A model generated the notes under the pieces. That model saw nothing but the letters and a program-made list of their open reading frames with translations, did not search any database and was not told the DNA's origin. Below are positions 1 through 8,730 of a stretch of 64,000 bases of DNA, piece after piece; the stretch's first letter is position 1, and the number at the start of each line of letters is the position of its first letter. The stretch is from NCBI GenBank assembly GCA_004144175.1, contig SEFT01000004.1:1-64000 (forward strand), given 5' to 3'. Origin of the DNA: Sphingobacteriales bacterium (GTDB taxonomy: Bacteria > Bacteroidota > Bacteroidia > Chitinophagales > Chitinophagaceae). The position numbers were made by a program, and so were the translations under genes.

Positions 1-344
<344 letters not shown>

Positions 345-448
345 AAATGTTTTGTTTGAACACTGACTAATTTTTAAACTCTAACGTTATTATTGTTAAA
401 AGAAAATTAGACGTGTAACTTAATTTGTTACGCTATTAATTTACCTGA

Positions 449-472
449 TTGTAAGAAACTTCATTCTTACAA
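449..472 (-). other. Perfect hairpin in the 16S rRNA leader
   Basis: A perfect 9-bp inverted repeat (TTGTAAGAA at 449-457, TTCTTACAA at 464-472) with a 6-nt loop lies about 105 nt upstream of the 16S 5' end. Just upstream in the transcript, around 491-505, is the AT-rich palindrome-like stretch ATCTTTGAAAGAT, which resembles rRNA boxA-type sequence. A processing or antitermination role is an inference from position only. There is no U-run, so it is not a terminator. Confidence 0.5.
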
Positions 473-513
473 TGCTGTTGCTTTTCCCAATCTTTCAAAG
501 ATCTTTATCTTAT

Positions 514-572
514 GTAATACCCAGGGACTTGAACCCCTTTCTATTTCGTGCGGCCTTTAACCGCTGGCATTA
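514..572 (-). other. tRNA-like element without an anticodon arm in the 16S leader
   Basis: The minus-strand transcript can form a 7-bp acceptor-like stem (TAATGCC, 566-572, with GGTATTA, 515-521, one G.U pair). It also has a D-arm-like hairpin (CGG TTAAAGG CCG, 551-563) and a T-arm whose loop TTCAAGT (527-533) fits the tRNA TTCRANY consensus exactly. Between the D and T arms are only 12 nt, so there is no anticodon stem. The D-region also reads AGCGGTTAAA, as in class II tRNA D-loops. It could be a decayed tRNA or a structured leader element. The fold was made by eye. Confidence 0.45.
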
Positions 573-629
573 TCTTTTTAAGAACTAATTGTTTCCTTTT
601 TGTTATCCCCCTCATTCGCTAAGGGAGTG

Positions 630-661
630 CAAAGGTAGAAACTCATTTTCAAACTACCAAA
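630..661 (-). promoter_or_regulatory. rRNA promoter (proximal)
   Basis: On the minus strand: -33 TTTG (658-661), 20-bp spacer, -7 TACCTTTG (630-637). This fits the Bacteroidota housekeeping consensus TTTG-N19-21-TAnnTTTG. It is the promoter nearest to 16S. Confidence 0.75.
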
Positions 662-757
662 TGTTTTTTCAGAATTTTATTTTCTTACTTCAACACCCAT
701 TCACCGTTTCAACCTCACCAACACTTTAAGAGCTAACCCCTTTTCGCTAAGGGAGTG

Positions 758-788
758 CAAAGATAAAAAGTGTTTTTGAAACTTCAAA
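758..788 (-). promoter_or_regulatory. rRNA promoter (second)
   Basis: On the minus strand: -33 TTTG (785-788, within TTTTG), 19-bp spacer, -7 TATCTTTG (758-765). It has the same flanking sequence as the promoter at 630-661, with GGGAGTGCAAAG conserved on the plus strand. Confidence 0.75.
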
Positions 789-893
789 ATGTTGTGGCAA
801 AATTTTTAAAAATTCTTTTTTGCTCAACCACCTCATTATCAATGCTTTGCTTCGTAAGAACTAACCCCGTTTCCGTTACCGTGATTCGGGCTG

Positions 894-926
894 CAAAGAT
901 AGGCGTTATTCTCTCAAACTTCCAAA
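894..926 (-). promoter_or_regulatory. rRNA promoter (third)
   Basis: On the minus strand: -33 TTTG (923-926), 21-bp spacer, -7 TATCTTTG (894-901). A second TTTG inside the spacer (915-918) is part of the repeated block. Confidence 0.7.
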
Positions 927-1006
927 CCTATTTTCACATTTTTTATTTCCTACTGCCCCGCCTGCTTTTTTAAGAACTACACCGCCCGTTTTTCACTTGC
1001 GGAGCG

Positions 1007-1037
1007 CAAAGATAGAACCCTTTCCTTTACCAAACAA
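1007..1037 (-). promoter_or_regulatory. rRNA promoter (distal)
   Basis: On the minus strand: -7 TATCTTTG (1007-1014) with TTG at 1035-1037 after a 20-bp spacer. A TTTG also occurs at 1031-1034, but with a spacer of only 16 bp. It lies 46 bp from the end of the helicase gene. Confidence 0.65.
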
Positions 1038-1083
1038 GCTTTTTTGAAAAGTTTAGCTGGAATAACAAGCATTATAGGCGCTA

Positions 1084-3564
1084 CTATAGCTTATCAAGCT
1101 GCGCGTGCATACGCTTTATGCGGTCTTCCAACTTCTCGCTGGTGAGTTCCTCTCTCAGGCTGTCTACCTTAATAGGGAAGCAGAATGGTGTAAGGTTCTT
1201 AGGACGCATGATGACGATAGTGTTATTATATATACGGTCCAGCGCCTTATACAGGCGCTCTGCCTCCACTTCGTAGGCCAGCACCTCATTATAAGCCTGC
1301 TGTAGCAACAGATGATTGGGCTCATGTTCGTTGAGCACCTGGTATATAAGTGATGTAGAGTTTTGCAGGTGGCGCTGTTTCTTATATGCGCCGGGGTAGC
1401 CCTGGAATATTAGCCCCGCGATCACAGCGATATCCCTGAACTTCCGTTTACCCAGCTCTGCAGCATTAACACTGCGCTGTAGGTCTACATACCATTTCTC
1501 AGGATCGAACAAAGCCTTTACATTTTCCTCGTCTACAGGAATGGGCTGATCGCTTAATAGCTCAAAGCCATAATCATTCATCGCTATAGAGAATGTGATA
1601 GGCAGTAGACGCGATAGTCTGTAAGCCAGCAGTGAAGCCATCGATTGGTGGACAAGCCGCCCTTCAAACGGATATGCAAAGAGATGGAATCCGTCCCGAG
1701 TGTTTATCAATTCAATAAGGAGTTCATTCTCCTTAGGTATATAAGATACCGACTGCTGCTTATCGAACAGCGGTTTGAGAAACTCTAGCAGATAGTGGCT
1801 GGAGGGATTGCTAGCAGCCTGCTGAAAGGAGTGCCGCAAAACCTCGCCCAAATGCGCCGACAATGGCAATCTGCCACCCTGCCACGATGGTACAATCGCA
1901 TTCTTGGCCGTCGACTTTCGTACCAACGCCACCATGTCCTTCACCATAGCCAGTTCCAGCTTGCGACCCCCTAGTATAAATGCATCCCCGGGATTGAGGC
2001 GCGAAATAAACGACTCCTCGATAGTACCCACAAAGCCACCGCTCATAAACTTTACCCGCATCAGCGAATCTCCCACTATGGTACCTATATGCATCCGGTG
2101 GCGCATGGCTACTTTACGACTGGTCACTTTGTATACATCGTCGTGCTTCTCTACCTTATGGTATTCATCATAGCCCTGCAGTGTGCGGCCTCCCGTAGTT
2201 ATAAAGGCCAGCATATCTTCCCATTCATCCCGGCCAAGATCGGCGTAGCAATGCGTGCTAATTACCTCCTGGTACAGTTCTTCGCTTTTAAATCCCTCCC
2301 CTACTGCCCGAGTTACCATATATTGTATCAGTACGTCATAGGCCAGCATTACAGGGGTACGGCTCTCGATTAGTTGCTCTTCATAAGCCTGCTGTAAGGC
2401 TGCACCTTCGACGATCTCTAGCGAATGGGTGGGTACAAAATAAATATTGCTAATGGCGTGAGGCGAGTGGCCACTACGGCCAGCACGCTGTATAAAACGC
2501 GCGATACCCTTAGGACTGCCCACTTGTATCACCGTATCGACCGGGCGAAAGTCTACACCCAAATCTAATGACGCCGTACATACTACCACTTTCAATGTGC
2601 CAAGATGCAGCTGTTCCTCCACCCAGGCACGCAGTTCACCATCGATAGCGCTATGGTGCAGCGCCATCGCGCCAGCCAGTTCGGGCGCTGCCTCTAATAA
2701 ATTCTGATACCAAATTTCAGCCTGCGAGCGGACGTTTGTAAATAATAGTGTCGTGCGGCTCTTATGTATCACTGGTAATACATGCTCTATCATCCTTACG
2801 CCGAGGTGACCCGCCCATGGGAAGCGTTCTACCTTTTCGGGCAGTATTGTATGTAGCGAGATCTTTTTACTAAGATCGCTACGGATGACGATGCCGTTAT
2901 TATGATCGGCACCGAGTAATACATGCATTGCCTGATCGAGATTGCCGATGGTAGCCGATATGCCCCAGATCCGGAGCAGGTGATCGCGCGATTGCTGTAA
3001 GTTCTTTACATGCGATAGTCCCAGCTCCACCTGTACACCACGTTTAGAGCCCAGCAACTCATGCCATTCATCTACCGCTATACATTTCAGCGAAGCAAAT
3101 AGCTGCTGATAACCTTTCGAAGCGATCAACAAGTGCAGGCTTTCGGGGGTAATGATCAGGATCTCCGGCGCATTTGTCTTTTGCTTTTGGCGGTCGCTCA
3201 CAGATGTATCCCCGTTGCGCACCCCTACCCTCCATGGAATACCCAGTTCATCCAACGCTATTTCCATAGCGCGGGATATGTCTTTGGCCAATGCCCGGAG
3301 CGGTGTTATCCAAAGCAATTGCAGGCCATTCTTTGTTTTCGTTTTATAGTCAGGGTTGCGATTGATGTGATCTATTAATACTCCCAGAAATACGGAAAAG
3401 GTTTTACCGAAACCCGTAGGCGCATTTACAATACCGCTAAGCCCCTCTACATACATCTGCCAGGCATCTTCCTGAAATCTAAACGCATGCAGCCCTTTAG
3501 CGGCCAGCCATTGCCGTATCACTTCAAATCCGTCTGCCGGTGCTGTCGTTTTACGCTTTGCCAT
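1084..3564 (-). CDS. Ligase-associated DEXH-box DNA helicase (Lhr-like)
   Basis: An 826-aa superfamily 2 helicase. Walker A APTGFGKT is at residues 48-55, the Walker B DEWH box at 164-167, and the motif VI-like QRAGRSGH near residue 370 completes the ATPase core. The C-terminal half fits the Lhr-type winged-helix/Lhr region. Bacterial members of this ligase-associated family unwind or remodel DNA during repair. The start ATG shares one base with the stop of the upstream ligase (TGATG), so the two are translationally coupled. The exonuclease of the same family set is not here but at 25023-26012. The family call is firm; the exact repair role is known only in outline. Confidence 0.93.
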   Translation of the reverse strand: MAKRKTTAPADGFEVIRQWLAAKGLHAFRFQEDAWQMYVEGLSGIVNAPTGFGKTFSVFLGVLIDHINRNPDYKTKTKNGLQLLWITPLRALAKDISRAMEIALDELGIPWRVGVRNGDTSVSDRQKQKTNAPEILIITPESLHLLIASKGYQQLFASLKCIAVDEWHELLGSKRGVQVELGLSHVKNLQQSRDHLLRIWGISATIGNLDQAMHVLLGADHNNGIVIRSDLSKKISLHTILPEKVERFPWAGHLGVRMIEHVLPVIHKSRTTLLFTNVRSQAEIWYQNLLEAAPELAGAMALHHSAIDGELRAWVEEQLHLGTLKVVVCTASLDLGVDFRPVDTVIQVGSPKGIARFIQRAGRSGHSPHAISNIYFVPTHSLEIVEGAALQQAYEEQLIESRTPVMLAYDVLIQYMVTRAVGEGFKSEELYQEVISTHCYADLGRDEWEDMLAFITTGGRTLQGYDEYHKVEKHDDVYKVTSRKVAMRHRMHIGTIVGDSLMRVKFMSGGFVGTIEESFISRLNPGDAFILGGRKLELAMVKDMVALVRKSTAKNAIVPSWQGGRLPLSAHLGEVLRHSFQQAASNPSSHYLLEFLKPLFDKQQSVSYIPKENELLIELINTRDGFHLFAYPFEGRLVHQSMASLLAYRLSRLLPITFSIAMNDYGFELLSDQPIPVDEENVKALFDPEKWYVDLQRSVNAAELGKRKFRDIAVIAGLIFQGYPGAYKKQRHLQNSTSLIYQVLNEHEPNHLLLQQAYNEVLAYEVEAERLYKALDRIYNNTIVIMRPKNLTPFCFPIKVDSLREELTSEKLEDRIKRMHAQLDKL

Positions 3565-5162
3565 CAGGTCTTTCCGTATTGTTCCAGTAGTTGCTTCAGT
3601 TCATCCAGGGTATTTATCTCATCCACCTTCTTATCGGTACGCCAACGTAGGATACGAGGGAAACGTACCGCCACACCGGACTTATGCCTGTTGGATGCAG
3701 CAATGCCTTCAAAGGCTATCTCGAACACCAATTCCGGCTTGACTGTGCGTACGGGGCCGAATTGCTCTTTACTATTTGCCCGGATAAATTTATCTACTTT
3801 ATTTATCTCCTGGTCGGTAAGGCCCGAATAGGCTTTGGCAAATGTTACCAGCTCATCGCCATTCCGCACAGCAAATGTATAATCGGAGTATACACTGCTT
3901 CTCTTCCCGTGTCCTTTCTGTGCATATATCAGTACCGCATCTACGGTTAGCGGCTCGATCTTCCATTTCCACCAATCGCCGCGGCGGCGCCCGGCCTGGT
4001 ATATGGATGATCTGCGCTTGAGCATGAACCCTTCCACGCCTCTTTCTCTGGCTGACTGCATAGAAGCTTGCAAGTTCTGCCAGGATGTTGAATCTACTAG
4101 TGGCGATGTAATGAGATGCGTGTTATGTATATCACCTATCAACACCTCGAGCATCTGCCTGCGTTCAGCCATCGACTTAGTGCGTAGGTCCTCTCCTTTA
4201 TATTCCAATAGGTCGTAAGCCATGAATACTACCGGCGCTTCTTGTAGCTGTTTTTTACTGACTGTCTTCCGGGTGATCCTCGTTTGCAAATATTGAAATG
4301 ACAACGGCATCTCATCCCTGTATGATAGCACCTCGCCATCCAGCACTATGCCATCGGGCAGCTGTGCCTGTAGGCTCTCTATCTCCGGAAACTTATCTGT
4401 TATCAGTTCTTCTCCGCGTGACCATAAATAAAGGTCGCCATTGCGCTTTATCAATTGCCCTCTTATGCCATCCCATTTCCACTCTATCTGCCATTCGGCT
4501 ATATCGCCCATATCTTCCGGCTTACCCTCCAGTGCATAGGCCAGATAAAACGGATAAGGCTTCGAATCGTCCACGACTACATGGCTCTCATGCAGCAAGT
4601 CGGAAAAAGAAATGGTGAAAGGATCCCAATTACCGCTGATGAGGTGTGCTACTGCCTGTACTTCTTTATCTACAAACATGGCCAAAGCCTGCACTACCAG
4701 ATTTTGAGATACACCTATACGGAAGCCGCCGGTAATGAGCTTATTAAAAACCAGGCACGAGCTACGGGATAACTTCCTCCACTCACTCACTACAAATGAT
4801 TTCTTTTCTTCTTCGCTCGCGGTTTGCAGTTGTTGCAACTTATCCATTATGCCCGACAGGCTGATATCATCCTGTGCTTCGGTAGCGAGTGGTAAGATAA
4901 GGGAGATGGTTTCGGCCAGATCGCCAACACTGAGGTAAGACTCTGCAAACAACCATGGTTCAATACCGGCAAGCTCCAGGCACCATTGCTGCAACAGCGT
5001 AGTGCTTACAATACGCTTGGGCCGCCGACCAGTAAACAACGCAATGAGCCATATTTTATCGGAATCAGGCGCATCGCGCAGGTACCTGATAAGCGCATCG
5101 CGTTTGTCGTTGGTCTTGGTGGTATTGTTAAGCTCTTCTATCAGTTGCGCAAAGCGCTGCAT
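3564..5162 (-). CDS. ATP-dependent DNA ligase
   Basis: A 532-aa protein that seals DNA nicks using ATP. Residues 1-200 form an N-terminal helical DNA-binding domain. The adenylation motif I is EWKWDGIRG with nucleophile Lys229, and motif III/IV/V-type segments follow (LDGEVLSYRD, EGFMLKRR, WWKWK). The C-terminal OB fold ends with FPRILRWRTDK. It sits directly upstream of the DEXH helicase with a one-base overlap, the usual arrangement of the bacterial ligase-associated repair set. The protein is distinct from the NAD-dependent replicative LigA, which is not in the window. The preceding gene starts 45 bp upstream and is on the same strand. Confidence 0.95.
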   Translation of the reverse strand: MQRFAQLIEELNNTTKTNDKRDALIRYLRDAPDSDKIWLIALFTGRRPKRIVSTTLLQQWCLELAGIEPWLFAESYLSVGDLAETISLILPLATEAQDDISLSGIMDKLQQLQTASEEEKKSFVVSEWRKLSRSSCLVFNKLITGGFRIGVSQNLVVQALAMFVDKEVQAVAHLISGNWDPFTISFSDLLHESHVVVDDSKPYPFYLAYALEGKPEDMGDIAEWQIEWKWDGIRGQLIKRNGDLYLWSRGEELITDKFPEIESLQAQLPDGIVLDGEVLSYRDEMPLSFQYLQTRITRKTVSKKQLQEAPVVFMAYDLLEYKGEDLRTKSMAERRQMLEVLIGDIHNTHLITSPLVDSTSWQNLQASMQSARERGVEGFMLKRRSSIYQAGRRRGDWWKWKIEPLTVDAVLIYAQKGHGKRSSVYSDYTFAVRNGDELVTFAKAYSGLTDQEINKVDKFIRANSKEQFGPVRTVKPELVFEIAFEGIAASNRHKSGVAVRFPRILRWRTDKKVDEINTLDELKQLLEQYGKT

Positions 5163-5207
5163 AAGCTTTTAAACACAGGAATAGAAAAAATGTTGCCAGT
5201 AAGAGGC

Positions 5208-6008
5208 TTATTTCTTTGTGGCCAGCACGCTATACACAAGCGGAATTTTCCCTTCCAGTCCTTTTATCTGGTATTGCCCTTCACCTACTGTCACCATATT
5301 AGCTACGCAGTTATAAGGGCTCGATTCGTATTCCGCAAACTGCTCTATCTGCAAGCCTGCATTTATCAAGGCCTGCATTACTTCGGCAAGGTTATGGTTC
5401 CACGATACTGCTGTAAGTTTCATTGGAGCATTGCGGTCTGCATAGGTTCCTTCTTCACTATCTACTATTACTTCTTTATTGAAGTAAGAATACTGGATAT
5501 GGGTCATATCATTATCGAACATCCACATTACCGGGTGAAACTCTACCAATATTAGTTTTCCACCTGGCTTCAGGAATCGGGACACTACATCTGCCCATCT
5601 TTGCATATCGGGCAGCCAGCCAAGCACACCGTAGGTAGTAAAGACCATATCGAATGTTTCGTCTAGAACATCGGGTGCTGCATAGACATCAGAGCAAATG
5701 AATCTTGCCTTCAAGTTTAATTCACTAGCTAGTTCGCTCGCCGACTGTATTGCTTTGTCCGAAAGGTCTATACCAGTAACCTCAGCACCCAGCCTTGCCA
5801 GTGATAATGTATCCTGACCGAAATGGCATTGCAGATGTAGCACCTTTTTGCCAGACACATCACCTATCAAAGCAGTTTCAATGGACTGTAGCGATGTAAC
5901 CCCTTCTTTGAAACCTGCCACATCATAAAAGTCAGACTTTAGGTGATGCCCGGTTTTCTCATTCCAGAGTTCGCGGTTTATATTGATATAATCGTGTAGC
6001 GTTTCCAT
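5208..6008 (-). CDS. Class I SAM-dependent methyltransferase
   Basis: A 266-aa Rossmann-fold methyltransferase. The SAM-binding motif I is VLHLQCHFGQDT (about 56-67), followed by the acidic strand-2 end GIDLSD (79-84) and motif II/III segments DMVFTTYGVLGWLPD and LKPGGKLILVEFHP. The substrate cannot be read from sequence. The ATG at 6008 is preferred over one 63 bp upstream, because the extra residues (MCDVSHAHFFFMY...) are not typical of the family, whereas METLHDYININRELWN aligns well with known relatives. It lies 45 bp upstream of the DNA ligase and may share its transcript. Confidence 0.9.
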   Translation of the reverse strand: METLHDYININRELWNEKTGHHLKSDFYDVAGFKEGVTSLQSIETALIGDVSGKKVLHLQCHFGQDTLSLARLGAEVTGIDLSDKAIQSASELASELNLKARFICSDVYAAPDVLDETFDMVFTTYGVLGWLPDMQRWADVVSRFLKPGGKLILVEFHPVMWMFDNDMTHIQYSYFNKEVIVDSEEGTYADRNAPMKLTAVSWNHNLAEVMQALINAGLQIEQFAEYESSPYNCVANMVTVGEGQYQIKGLEGKIPLVYSVLATKK

Positions 6009-6097
6009 CTGATACTTATTAATAAGACGAAAGTACATAAAAAAGAAATGGGCATGCGACACGTCGCACACCCACTTGCAGTTATAAAAGCCAAACT

Positions 6098-6904
6098 TTA
6101 GTATTCCATTTCTGCGAGTTCTGTTTCTTCTTCCTCGCTTTCTTCGTTCATGCCGGCAGTAGCTTCTTCATTAATGGTCATTGCCAGCTGCGTCAGTTTT
6201 TCGTCAGTAGCTGATTCTTGTTCCATTATTTCTTCAAAGATGTTTGCGCAGTCTTCGTAGCCTAGCACGTTAGCGAAAGCACGCAGAGAACCGTAAGAAG
6301 AAATTTCATAGTGCTCTGCTTTTTGAGCCGATACGATCAGCGCCGCATCGCGAGCCGCACCTTTATCGTATTCTTCAATAGCTTCTGCACCTTCTTCTAC
6401 CAGGCCATCCATAGCAGGGCATTTTTTGCCTTGTGCACGCATGCCCAGTATCTCGAATACTTCTTCCAGTCTTTCGATCTGGCCTTCTGTTTCTTGCTTA
6501 TGCATGTCGAATGCTTCACGCAATTCTTGATGAGCCGATGCCTTCGACATTTTGCCTAATGCCTTATACAGTTGTTTTTCGGCATAATAGATGTCCTTCA
6601 GACAGTCTTTAAATACTTTCTGCAGATCATCTGATGTCGATGACGTTGCTGCTGCTTTCGACCTGCTGCGGGCAGCTGTTGCATTAGAAGCTTTGCTGCG
6701 GCCTGTTGAAGCACCATTGCGTGATGCAGAAGCGCCACGACCCGATGTAGCTGTTTTACGGCTTGCAGTAGTACCGCGGCCTGAGCTGGCAGTAGTACGG
6801 CTTGCAGATTTCTTAGCAGGTGCTGCCGACTTCTTTGCGGAAGAACGGCTTGATGAAGAGGATTTTTTGGCTGTAGATGAAGAACGGCCTGATGACTTTT
6901 TCAT
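6098..6904 (-). CDS. DUF892/YciF ferritin-like protein with histone-H1-like N-terminal tail
   Basis: A 268-aa protein in three parts. Residues 1-90 are a low-complexity basic tail of Lys, Arg, Ser, Ala and Thr with imperfect SGRG-xxASR repeats, like histone H1 or Hc1 tails. Residues 95-240 are a four-helix DUF892/YciE-YciF domain with candidate di-iron acidic residues (YYAEKQLYKAL, HKQETEGQIERLEE, EEIMEQES). The last 20 residues are strongly acidic (NEESEEEETELAEMEY). YciF-type proteins belong to stress regulons. The basic tail suggests nucleic-acid binding, as in Dps-like protection, but this is inference. The start at 6904 is chosen because the upstream 20 residues (from 6964) are hydrophobic and unlike the family. 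Confidence 0.9.
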   Translation of the reverse strand: MKKSSGRSSSTAKKSSSSSRSSAKKSAAPAKKSASRTTASSGRGTTASRKTATSGRGASASRNGASTGRSKASNATAARSRSKAAATSSTSDDLQKVFKDCLKDIYYAEKQLYKALGKMSKASAHQELREAFDMHKQETEGQIERLEEVFEILGMRAQGKKCPAMDGLVEEGAEAIEEYDKGAARDAALIVSAQKAEHYEISSYGSLRAFANVLGYEDCANIFEEIMEQESATDEKLTQLAMTINEEATAGMNEESEEEETELAEMEY

Positions 6905-6951
6905 GCTAAATGTTGGTTTTGAATTTATGTTAGTTGTAAGTACTGGTATGA

Positions 6952-7197
6952 TTAGTATCTGCAATACTCCAGCTCCGGCCTTTCGCTATTGCCTGCTGCC
7001 ATATATACCTCCCGTCCACGGGCATGGATGAACCTTTCGGTCGAAGACTTATGCTCCGTTTCGGGCGCGGCATTGCCCTCTGTCGCTCTAGCATCATTTA
7101 CGAAAGTATCTGTATCTGTAGCAGCTGGTTTCTCAGCATTTATACTAAGCAACATGTTCAGGTATTTGCGCCACTTTCCCGGATTGGTATTTTGCAT
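6952..7197 (-). CDS. Small hydrophilic protein of unknown function
   Basis: An 81-aa reading frame starting MQNTNPGKWRKYLNMLL. It is hydrophilic, with no membrane segment, Cys motif or recognised domain. It lies 33 bp after the start of the disordered protein's neighbour region and 47 bp before the YciF-like gene, on the same strand. Its place between two stress-type genes and its length above chance for the gap support a real gene, but no family was recognised. It may instead be non-coding leader of the YciF-like gene. Confidence 0.4.
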   Translation of the reverse strand: MQNTNPGKWRKYLNMLLSINAEKPAATDTDTFVNDARATEGNAAPETEHKSSTERFIHARGREVYMAAGNSERPELEYCRY

Positions 7198-7230
7198 ACT
7201 TATTTCAATTAAACAGCAATAAATAAAATA

Positions 7231-7869
7231 TTACATCGCAGGACCGCTGCCTGGTGTATTAGGTGTTGAAGGTGGTATATTAGGAGTACCAGGAGTATCT
7301 ATATTCGGAGTACCCTCGTTTTGGCGGGAGGGGTCTTGATGTTCCTCTACACTCAGGCGATCAAGATCGCGCTCGCTATGCATCTTGTCCTGCTCTCTGT
7401 TCACCTGCTCCTGCTCACGCTCTACATCGTAGCCGGTCGCTCCGCCGCCCTTTTGTTTCGAATCGTTATCGTCTTCACCCGCTGAGGTATTTTGCTTGCC
7501 AGCCTGCGTGTGCGCAGCGAAACCTTTTTGTGCCTCTTCGCCAGGTGGATTATAGCCTTCCGCTTGTGTACCTGTATTACCAAACCGGTCGCTCTCATTT
7601 TCATAATTAGACCCGGCATTCTTTTTATCGCCTTGTTGATTGGAAGAACCGCCCAAATGCGATGAACCTTGTCCATAATTAGAGCCGCCTTGGGTAGTAG
7701 ACCCTGTAGTAAACGATGCACGGCCCTGATCGCGGCCTATCGCTTCTGAAGGATCGTTGGTTCTGTTATTTTCATCCGCCCTATCCGTATTGCCAGAGGG
7801 TTCTGTATTTCTATTTTCTTTTCTCATACCTTCTTCTTCCTGAAAAGGCTTTTTATTCCGGTCGCTCAT
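7231..7869 (-). CDS. Intrinsically disordered hydrophilic protein
   Basis: A 212-aa protein made almost entirely of Gly, Ser, Asn, Gln, Asp, Glu, Lys, Thr and Pro, with no hydrophobic core, signal peptide or membrane helix. The middle has GGSNYGQGSSHLGGSSNQQG-type repeats. Residues 145-180 are charged (VEREQEQVNREQDKMHSERD) and could form a helix. The end has three TPN repeats (GTPNIDTPGTPNIPPSTPNTPG). Composition resembles hydrophilin or desiccation-type proteins, but that is an analogy only. It is the first gene of a leftward group with the small 81-aa frame and the H1-tailed YciF-like gene. Confidence 0.75.
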   Translation of the reverse strand: MSDRNKKPFQEEEGMRKENRNTEPSGNTDRADENNRTNDPSEAIGRDQGRASFTTGSTTQGGSNYGQGSSHLGGSSNQQGDKKNAGSNYENESDRFGNTGTQAEGYNPPGEEAQKGFAAHTQAGKQNTSAGEDDNDSKQKGGGATGYDVEREQEQVNREQDKMHSERDLDRLSVEEHQDPSRQNEGTPNIDTPGTPNIPPSTPNTPGSGPAM

Positions 7870-8152
7870 AATAGTTTGGGATGTTTTAGATCTTTACGAT
7901 GACTTAAAGTCATAAAGACTATGCCAGTTGATGGCATTAACAAACCGTAACTATTTACAAGCAAACCCAGCAATAATGTTGATTCCACAAAGCTGTAACC
8001 TACGCCCAGCAAGTATTTTACAAATGAAGAATTTTGCCAACCATAAATCAGCAGCAATTAGAGGTATTGGTATGCTTAAAAACTATGTTGTAGCTATTGA
8101 CAATACGTCTTTTAGAGCGTATTTTTCAGTAGTTTTACAGTAATATATATGC

Positions 8153-8581
8153 ATGGAGGAGATATTTATTTTAATTGCTGAAGATGATGCAGACGACCGT
8201 TTCTTATTACAGGCCGCTTTCGAGGAAAATGGCTTTACAGACAAACTATATTTTGTAGAGAACGGAGTCGAGGTTGTAGAATATCTTCAAACAATCAATG
8301 CAGAAAAATCAGAAAACAAATTTCCCAGGTTCATACTGTTAGACCTAAATATGCCTAAGAAAGACGGCAGAGAGGTTTTGCGCGAATTAAAACAGCATCC
8401 TGACTTCAAGAAGATTCCGGTTGTAATATTTAGTACTACTAATAACGAACAGGAAATGAGGCGTTGCTACGAACTGGGAGCCAATTCATATATCACTAAA
8501 CCAAACAGCTTCGAAAGCTTATTAAAGACAGTTGCCGCATTAAGAAGTTATTGGATGCATACATCCAGCATACCTGCATAA
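8153..8581 (+). CDS. Single-domain response regulator (Rcp1-like)
   Basis: A 142-aa stand-alone receiver domain with no output domain. The acidic pocket is AEDDADD (9-15), the phosphoacceptor is Asp64 in LLDLNMPKKDG, the switch Thr is in IFSTTNN and the conserved Lys is in YITKPNSF. Such proteins pass phosphate between proteins or act by protein contact. It is divergent from the 7231-7869 gene, and a second receiver protein follows at 8731. The receiver at 56399-56818 in the stressosome operon has the same layout. The cognate kinase cannot be told from sequence; several lie in 9606-16914. Confidence 0.95.
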   Translation: MEEIFILIAEDDADDRFLLQAAFEENGFTDKLYFVENGVEVVEYLQTINAEKSENKFPRFILLDLNMPKKDGREVLRELKQHPDFKKIPVVIFSTTNNEQEMRRCYELGANSYITKPNSFESLLKTVAALRSYWMHTSSIPA

Positions 8582-8730
8582 AGCATCGTTATACATATTG
8601 ATAATTATGCACTTATACGCAGGCATCCTTTTTGTGGTATATTTTTTTAGTGAGTAAGAACGGTGAGAAGAACCATTGAAAATCAATAATAAAACGGGTA
8701 CAGGTTCTGCCCCCTAATTAATTTTTAGCT

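Larger units (their letters stand above)
578..1037 (-). repeat. Four degenerate tandem promoter repeats upstream of the rRNA operon
   Basis: A unit of about 115-150 bp occurs four times. Each unit has TTAAGAACTA or a one-mismatch form (578-587, 726-735, 854-863, 970-979), then a CGCTAAGGGAGTGCAAAGATA-like block, then a TTTCAAACTTCCAAA-like block. Unit spacing is 148, 128 and 116 bp. Read on the minus strand, each unit is a promoter followed 25-45 nt downstream by TAGTTCTTAA or TAGCTCTTAA, which resembles the rRNA boxA antitermination site (TGCTCTTTAA). No protein gene is convincing in 345-1083. Confidence 0.7.

Noticed and set aside
770-973. 67-aa plus-strand reading frame in the rRNA upstream region
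   Set aside because: It overlaps two of the tandem promoter repeats, and its sequence follows the repeat rather than a protein-like pattern.
5208-6071. Longer start for the methyltransferase
   Set aside because: The extra 21 residues are not family-like, and METLHDY at 6008 is a good start.
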